A stretch of 64,000 bases of DNA from Metellina segmentata (taxonomy: Eukaryota; Arthropoda; Arachnida; Araneae; Tetragnathidae): contig OX375882.1 of NCBI GenBank assembly GCA_947359465.1, positions 52,946,509-53,010,508 on the forward strand, given 5' to 3'. The position numbers and the translations under genes are program-made. The notes below the pieces were generated by a model. It was not told the origin of the DNA. It did not search any database and saw only the letters and a list, made by a program, of their open reading frames with translations. Numbering within the stretch: position 1 is the stretch's first letter; each line of letters opens with the position of its first letter. Positions 57,700 to 64,000 of the stretch are shown in pieces.

Positions 57700-59640
57700 T
57701 CTTAAAAGTTTGGGCATACGGGTATTTAATAATATCTTTGTAAGGACCACTGCCACCTCGTAGAGGGTAGGGGTCACCAGTATTTCTATTTAGGCTAAAA
57801 ATCGAGGAATCGGACAGAGCTTTACAGTAGACGATCAATTTAAATGATGAAATGTACGCATACCACTGAACATTACAAAGTGTAACGCCTCTTCAACGCT
57901 TCGCTTTGCTGACAAAAGTAAAAATAACAATGGACGGGGAATATTTCGGAGGTACGTTTGAGTGTCAACATTCGAAGATAAAGTTGATTTTCACACACAA
58001 TCAACAACAATCAGGCTAAAATAAAAATTATGAATGTTATGAAATTCTTAGTGGAAAACATTAACATTATCACCAACTAACAATCAGAAGACTGTGTACA
58101 TTTGTATTTTATTGTTAATTTTTAGTTTCTGTCTTTTTGCTGTACATAATTAATGGAATTAATCGTTTACTATTTAAATATTAGTGTAATTTAGATAGAG
58201 TAAAAAATGATTGTTACTTCGTTAAATCAACTTTGTGTACGTGAGGCTGGTGGGAAAAGCAGGACTGCACCTGATATTTTAATTAAAAATTGGGGAAACT
58301 ATTAACCTTGCCAAAAGAGGAAAACTAAATAAAAATTAAATCTCATGCAAAATAGTTAGGGAAAGTCCTGCAGACCCTACCGGCCCATGTCTTAAATGTA
58401 CTATAAAAAGGATATTTTAACATTATTTTCAAAATCAAATATAATCAGTATTATCAAAAGGATGTATAACTCATGTAAAATGTGAATCAAATGTATTTTC
58501 AGAAATTTCGTCACGGGGTTGACCAGATTAGTCCGGTTTCCTTTGACGGGTTCACTCCATTAGTACTCCACTAGTAAACCCTTTAACCTGACTAAATTCG
58601 GGTGGTGAGTTGGTCACCTGAGATGACCAACCAACCAAGTGTTGTTTCTGTCCCGATCTCGGCAGAAGGCAGTCGAATCACATTGTTGTGAACGAAAGGA
58701 AAATAAAACATTTTCATCGGTAGATGAAGCATTAAGTATTTGGAATGCATGTTTCCAATTTAATAAGAGAAACACTATCATTGACATTGAAATTTGTTTG
58801 CTGGTGTCCAGCAATTACCAAATCGTTGCTACATTTCTTACTGGTAAATATTATCTCTTAAAATTAGACTATTGTTTGATAAAAGACTAATTCTAAAACA
58901 TTCAAAACACGAGATCATCCTTATTTTGTGATGAAATTAATTGTCCAGATAATTTTATCCTTCGTTTTCAATTGACCATAAGTTTAGCATTTTTGAGTAA
59001 GATTAAAGATGGTGTATGTGAAGAAAATATATTAATATAATTGATCAAATAAATTTATCATTGCCACATATCCCCAAACCAAGATTGATTGACTTGGGTA
59101 TTTCTAAGTTCGTAAGATGCATCAAACGCTTCGAGCAATAAAAGCAACTGTCTTAAAATAATATAGAAAACATAAAAAATTAATCGCTCTCTTCAAAACA
59201 TCTCAACTTTCAAGAAATTTGAAAGAATTTCTACTTTTAGAAGATGTACCAGCAAACAGCAATATATATATATATATAGTTGAGTGCATTATAGTGAGAA
59301 GGTTAGAAACATTTCTGATGATAGAAAGTTTTAAAAATCGGCCTTATCTTTTGTCATACATGATAGGTGTTGAAACAAACATACCTCATCAAATAAAATA
59401 TTAATATTCTAAGCACTCACTGTTTAATTTACATAAATGCAGATTTTTTTCTTTTACTGCATCCTTAATACAATTTTATTGTAAACTCGAAGACCTCACA
59501 TAGCATTTGTGCTAAAGTTTTTATACACATAAATGAATTTCATACCTCTAAATGGAATGAAATTATCAAAAAACTTGAAACAATATTTCGTTTAATTTTA
59601 CTGGTATTTCCAATAAAAAACATGGCAAAAGGTATACCTC
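57700..59640. other. Intron 1, unannotated
   Basis: AT-rich DNA with a short TA run at 59262-59278. No supported feature. Confidence 0.55.
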
Positions 59641-59651
59641 AGTCATATTAC

Positions 59652-59748
59652 CACAATCAGATTCCGAACGTCTTCAATTTCAACCCATTCCCTTGTTAAA
59701 GGCTTTTCAGCAAGTTTAGACTCGGCAGGTGATTTTACTCTTTCAGCG
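59652..59748 (-). CDS. Large gene exon 1 of the chain (5'-most seen)
   Basis: Encodes AERVKSPAESKLAEKPLTRE, then WVEIEDVRNLIV, with donor GTG|GTAATA in phase 0, matching exon 2 (NLIV|LRYKMED). The acceptor is uncertain: GAAATTAG at 59749 is the nearest usable site but has no pyrimidine tract. It is not a start exon, because no in-frame ATG precedes it before a stop, so the gene must continue upstream. Confidence 0.6.
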
Positions 59749-60029
59749 CTAATTTCTATCTTCCACAGTTTTCATTGTTTTCTGTAATGACTACTGAAAA
59801 ATTTCGATAGAGTTGGCGAGCTATTCCTAGTAGTTTTAACAATATTATGCAGATCCATGACTCTAAATAAGCTGCAAAATGGATATATGAATCCCACAAA
59901 GGTCTATTTTATATTGTTTGCATCCATGATGTTGCCATTCGATAGTAAACAATAACACCGATTTATATGTTACGTTGATAAGTAAAATGTTTACATATAT
60001 ACAAATAAATAATTCGTGAATTTTAAATT

Positions 60030-60262
60030 TAACCCTCCAAGTGGTATCATCCATTAAGATGACCTCGTTGATCAAGATCTAACCAACTTTGTCAATGAAT
60101 AGCAAGATACCTCATCATCAAGAAATTGTTGATTTTTTTTTATGCTCACAAAATCAAAATCTGATTAGTTTTCTTCTAGTGTTTTTTTCATTTCCTCTAT
60201 CAACATTTGGTTCGTTTGAGTAATGACGAGATACCTCGTCGAGACAACGACCAGGAGGGTAA
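60030..60262 (+). repeat. R1 repeat copy
   Basis: aagtggtatcatccattaag, ttgatcaagatctaaccaac, aatgacgagatacctcgtcg and acaacgaccaggaggg in family order. This is the cleanest uninterrupted copy. Confidence 0.8.
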
Positions 60263-60439
60263 ACAGATTGCTCATTAGAGTATACTGTAAACAAACGTGT
60301 AACATTTTCCAGGACATCTCGGTCCCATAATACCGGCGTTATACCCTTATGATAGATACCCTTTGTGGCGACCCTGAAGGTTTCTGTAGAAATATTCTTT
60401 CTATGACTGAGAAATTAAAACTCCATAGAACTGTAAAGA

Positions 60440-61330
60440 TATTATAGAAAAATTTACTATGGCCAATACTCCTACAAAAAAAGTGTCTGATGAAAGTAAT
60501 AAGGCCCTATAAAGGTTCACATTGAAAGGAGAATCAATGTTGTATGCGGGATTTATACGCTTTCTTAAATCGTCATTTGCTGTTTTTGATTCCTGTTCAA
60601 ACAAGTGTCAAAAAAAGAGCAGTGTAAAATATACTATGGTCAATTTGTCGCTCAAAAAGTGGCTTATTAAAGTGACCCTATAAAGGCTCAGACTGAAAGG
60701 GGTATCAAGGTTTTATGCCGGGATTTATTTGTTTTTAAAAGGTCCTTTACTGTTTTTGATTCCTGTTTAGACATGCGTCAAAGAATGAACTAAGTGTAAA
60801 ATTAACTATGGTCAATCTGTCTCATAAAAAGTGTCTTATTAAAATGACGTTGCCCTATAAAAGTTCAAGTTGAAAGGAGAATCAAGGTTTCATGCAGGGA
60901 TATACATGTTTTTAAAGAGTCCTTTGTGGTTTTTAATTACTGTTCAAACGAGTGTCAACAAAAGAACAGAGTGTAAAATGTACTATGGTCAATTTGTCTC
61001 TCAAAAAGTGGCTTATTAAAGTGGCCCTATAAAGGTTCAAGCTGAAAGGGGTATCAAGGTTTTATGCCGGAATTTATATGTTTTTTAAATGGTCTTTTGT
61101 TGTTTTTGATTCTTATTCAGAAAAGCGTGAAAGAAAGAACATAAAATAAAATGTACTATGGTCAATTTACTTTAAAAAAGGGTCTTGTAAAATGAATGGT
61201 CGTACAAAGGTTCACGTTGAAGCGGAATCAAGGCTGCATGTTCGGATTTGTATGTTTTCTTAATTCGTACTTCGCTGTTTTCGATTCCTGTTTAGACGCG
61301 TGTCAAAGAAAGAACACCTTTGTTGAAGGA
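60440..61330. repeat. Five-copy tandem array, about 175-bp unit
   Basis: The marker tactatggtcaatttgtctc (or variants) recurs near 60458, 60634, 60806, 60983 and 61155, each followed by ccctataaaggttcaagctg, aaaggggtatcaaggtttta and tgtttttgattcctgtt. Diverged copies, no ORF. Confidence 0.88.
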
Positions 61331-62280
61331 AATCCTACACGTGCTCTCAATGCTGGGCAATAAACCATTCGCCACGTTCGTCCATGCTGAACGGAATCTA
61401 TTCATAGTACACCGTTCCCGAAGGAACAGCATGGTGTTTCTTCACTTGTTTGTTTTTACGAAATTGCAAGAAAAACGACTCTGAAGACAGAAAGTTTTCC
61501 TGTTTTCCTCAGCTCAACGGAACCAGGATTTAAGCAATGAAGGTAAACAAAATATTCGGCATTGTTTATCTGGTTTTCAGATTTAAAAAAAAATCTTCCT
61601 CTAACAGCTGCTGAGCAATCCGAACCCGCGGATCGTAAGGGACCGCCTAGTTTAAAGTTACAACAACGAATGACAGATAAAGTAAATAGGAACTAGATAA
61701 AAAGGCTGTTAGTGTTGGTCTGAAGTCATAAGGGCTAATAGATTGGATTTTATGTTATTTACTTCTGCCAAGAAATTAAGTAAAAACGAAATTAAGTAAA
61801 GATAAACTTAAAAAAACTGCACCAAATTACCCATACAACATACAAAAACGAAAATATGTGAAACAACCATTTTTTTAATTTTAATGTTATTTATTACCAG
61901 AGTATGAGAGGGATATTCATAGTAAACCAACCATAAAGTGTGGTAAAACTTTACTTCTGCTGTTTAAATGCTCTCGATGATACAGTTTGGAGCGACCCTA
62001 AAATGTAGTTTAACGCCGGTTTGGCTTTGCAACGTTTGGCGTTTAATCAAATTGATATTGACATCAAATATCATTTACTAATTCCGAATTTATTCTTTGG
62101 AATTTTGAATGGCAAAACGCTGAAATTGTATTACAAAAACAAGCCAACTGACTTTAGATTCAGAGTACGTACAGGAAAGACGTTTTGCAGCAGAAACTCT
62201 ACCGTCAACAATATTTAGCTTGACAGAATATGCCTCTCATAGCACGACAAACTATGGTATTTATCAGTGAGTTGTATGGT
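61331..62280. other. Unannotated
   Basis: AT-rich with scattered short ORFs. Nothing convincing. Confidence 0.5.
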
Positions 62281-62289
62281 AATGGGGTA

Positions 62290-62815
62290 ATTTTTAATTG
62301 ACGTCGTACTAGAGCGACATGGCGGGTTATAGTAAGTTGTATGGAACGGCTCTGGTGAAAAAGCAGATGACTGGTGGAGCTCACTTGAAAGGTAGTTCGA
62401 CTACCTAGGAAAGGGGGTTTCCATACGTAAAATCGTATATAGTGATGGTCGAAGGTGAGCATTCGGAAACGGCCATACACAGATAATGCATATCAGGTAG
62501 ATAGGTATTATAGGTATTTAGATTGTGTCGTACTGGAGTAACACAACGGGCTATTGATGACGATCCGAGATCAATCTCCCCCCATCCAAGGAAAAGATTC
62601 GAGGACAATACTTCGTAAATTTGAATCACTGTCAAATGATGAGGCAACACCTGAGCTGGCACCCCAACTTTTCAAGCTTCCACACCACGTCAAACGTGAT
62701 GACATTTGAGGCCATGACAGATTTAACATGCACCAGTTCCGTCCTTGGATTCGCATTGGAGATCCGCCTTTTGCTAATCCGATACTCTTTCAACCGGACT
62801 CCATGGGCCCCAATG
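62290..62815 (-). mobile_element. SINE family 1 copies (one partial, one complete)
   Basis: 62290-62340 is a tail fragment (ttgacgtcgtactagagcga). 62520-62815 is full length: on the minus strand it starts gtccggttgaaagagtatcg (A-box-like), has caatgcgaatcc (B-box) and then the family body. Confidence 0.8.
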
Positions 62816-62879
62816 CATATAAAAAAGCTTTTACATGGAAAAGAGAATTTGCTAATGTGCCTACTCAGCTACTAATCGT

Positions 62880-63865
62880 AGATTAATCTAACTTCATCCA
62901 AAATATGTAAGCAAATCATTTGATGTAACCCACAATACTGAAAATGAACGAAAAACACTTATCCCCCGTGTCGCTGTGAAGTTTGCAGGTAGTCTTGGGC
63001 TGTATTAAAGCCTTATTGGTGTTCTAAATTGACATTTGAATGACTGATGAATAGTCAAATGTGTGTAGTTATATTTTGAAAAGCTCCTTCATAATAGCTG
63101 TCCACTATCCCGGGCTTGCCGGTACCCTGAATTGTAAAAATTATTTTTATTGTGTATTTATTGCAATGTGCAAATAATGTTTTCTACGAATGCTACATGC
63201 AAGCGAAATGGAAAATTTAAACTTTCGTGCTCTAGCTCGGCATTAAATGCTACAAATACATATTTGTGTCGGAACACATAAATGTAGTATTTGTAAATAT
63301 TAAACTTCTAACTGTATGTTTAACCACTAGATGGCTCTTGTTCTGTTGGTAATATCCTCGCACGTTATAGCTGCTATGTAAAGCTCTCATGATCTATCTC
63401 AAGTGGCAATTCCAAAAAAATACAGTAATGTGAAAGAAAAGGGTTTGCTTAGTGAATTGCGAGCCCCCATTTAATTCTTGGTACGTTTTCACCTAGTAGG
63501 GGGGGGGGCATCTTAAAAAATTAACACCAAGACGCCGTTCAAATACATCTACATTCATATCATGTACTTGAACACATATTTGTGATAAAATACTCACTTA
63601 TTGAGAACTTGAAATGCATATATGTGTTAGATACTTGAATACACTAAATCACTCAACTAACTAATGATTGATTGCGCTCTGGTTTTTGTTTCCAAGCTTT
63701 TTGAGTATCCCCCATCAGATACCTTTTCTCAAAATTTCGACAACCATTAACGCTAAAGCCCAAACTAAAAAATGCTGCCTTCATTAAATCATGACTAGCA
63801 TCGCATACTTATAGACCATGAAATAAAATGTCAAAATATATCACACCAGTTATTTTTTAAATAAT
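62880..63865. other. Unannotated
   Basis: No supported gene or repeat. Near 63250-63660 several acacatatttgtg / aaatacatatttgtg motifs recur loosely. Confidence 0.5.
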
Positions 63866-64000
63866 TATTTTAAAAAAATGGCTTTGATCTCCCCTTTATG
63901 TGACTCTATTGTTGAGATAATATGAATCGACGAACACTTCGTCACCTTCCATGAGCAAATACGAATCGAGCAGTAGAGGAAGGCGTGTGTTTTCGCATAG
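63866..64000 (+). repeat. R2 dispersed repeat, copy 2 (runs off the window)
   Basis: ttattttaaaaaaatggctt, gatctcccc, tctattgttgagataatatg and aatcgacgaacacttcgtca align with copy 1 at 55867. Confidence 0.65.

Larger units (their letters stand above)
3216..59748 (-). other. Large coiled-coil/disordered protein gene, at least 15 exons (gene model)
   Basis: Minus-strand gene assembled by eye. Exons in transcript order: 59748-59652 (5' boundary uncertain), 38794-38589, 35465-35177, 30103-29808, 28769-28597, 28472-28338, 24546-24037, 23388-22574, 21558-21312, 20548-20394, 20183-20087, 17692-17610, 16197-16000, 14703-14587 and 5750-3216. Exons 2-15 sum to 5856 nt (1951 residues plus stop) and every junction agrees in phase. 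Domain order from exon 2: acidic/Ser-rich start; coiled coil about 125-165; Arg/Ser-rich basic region with WSKVKEAFGWE near 255; SPWGRVKTIIERHRDSL near 400; coiled coil about 630-675; coiled coils about 835-1000; a long disordered tail. There is no signal peptide, membrane span or enzyme domain, so a cytoskeletal or scaffold role is likely but unproven. The family is not recognised; the 5' end is missing. Confidence 0.88.

Noticed and set aside
50196..61330. CRISPR-like arrays
   Set aside because: Repeats are long, diverged and without unique spacers of constant size; eukaryotic tandem arrays.

Overview
The window is eukaryotic nuclear DNA: AT-rich, intron-dense, and full of fossil transposons, microsatellites and tandem repeats. 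There are no bacterial operons, CRISPR arrays or rRNA genes. The organism is most likely an arthropod, and within arthropods a spider or other chelicerate. That is an inference from the repeat content: a Tc1 family of the MVWGAISFDSR type, LINE C-termini of the type SPEHVLQCLGLTKQD...LELV, Helitrons with the GGGTCAGCTAG 3' end, and tRNA-headed SINEs.

One host gene dominates. On the minus strand I could chain fifteen exons from 59748 down to the stop codon at 3216. Exons 2-15 (38794 to 3216) total 5856 nt, read as 1951 residues without a stop, and match in splice phase at every junction. The product is a large cytoplasmic-type protein with several coiled coils, basic and Ser/Arg-rich stretches, and an 844-residue disordered last exon. 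I do not recognise the family with enough certainty to name it. The gene continues 5' beyond the window. A second host gene enters from the left on the plus strand and ends at 2011 (last exon of a membrane protein), so the two genes are convergent, about 1.1 kb apart.

The introns hold nearly everything else. Intron 14 (5751-14586) contains a 2.8 kb internally deleted Helitron (6199-9026), a Tc1 fossil split by a 951-bp TA-flanked TIR element with an intact 124-codon ORF (11348-12298), and an 18-copy 72/75-bp minisatellite (about 13078-14398). The 24-35 kb introns hold a mariner-like transposase pseudogene, LINE and SINE pieces, and a 1.48 kb near-perfect palindrome (33103-34579) whose two ends both look like Helitron 3' termini. 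The first intron (38795-59651) holds diverged minisatellites, two hAT elements with perfect 8-bp target duplications (42244-42788 and 47627-49386), a single-arm copy of the palindrome (45284-45957), tandem Helitron-like elements, long AT microsatellites, a four-copy 250-bp tandem array, SINEs and a dispersed repeat built from GACGAG-N4-CTCGTC boxes. The last 4 kb at the right is mostly SINEs and unassigned DNA.

I see no obviously new enzymatic system. The most interesting undescribed structures are the palindromic Helitron-ended element with its monomer relative, the 951-bp TIR element, the two-strand-open minisatellite, and the unnamed coiled-coil gene itself, which has a probable GC-AG intron.
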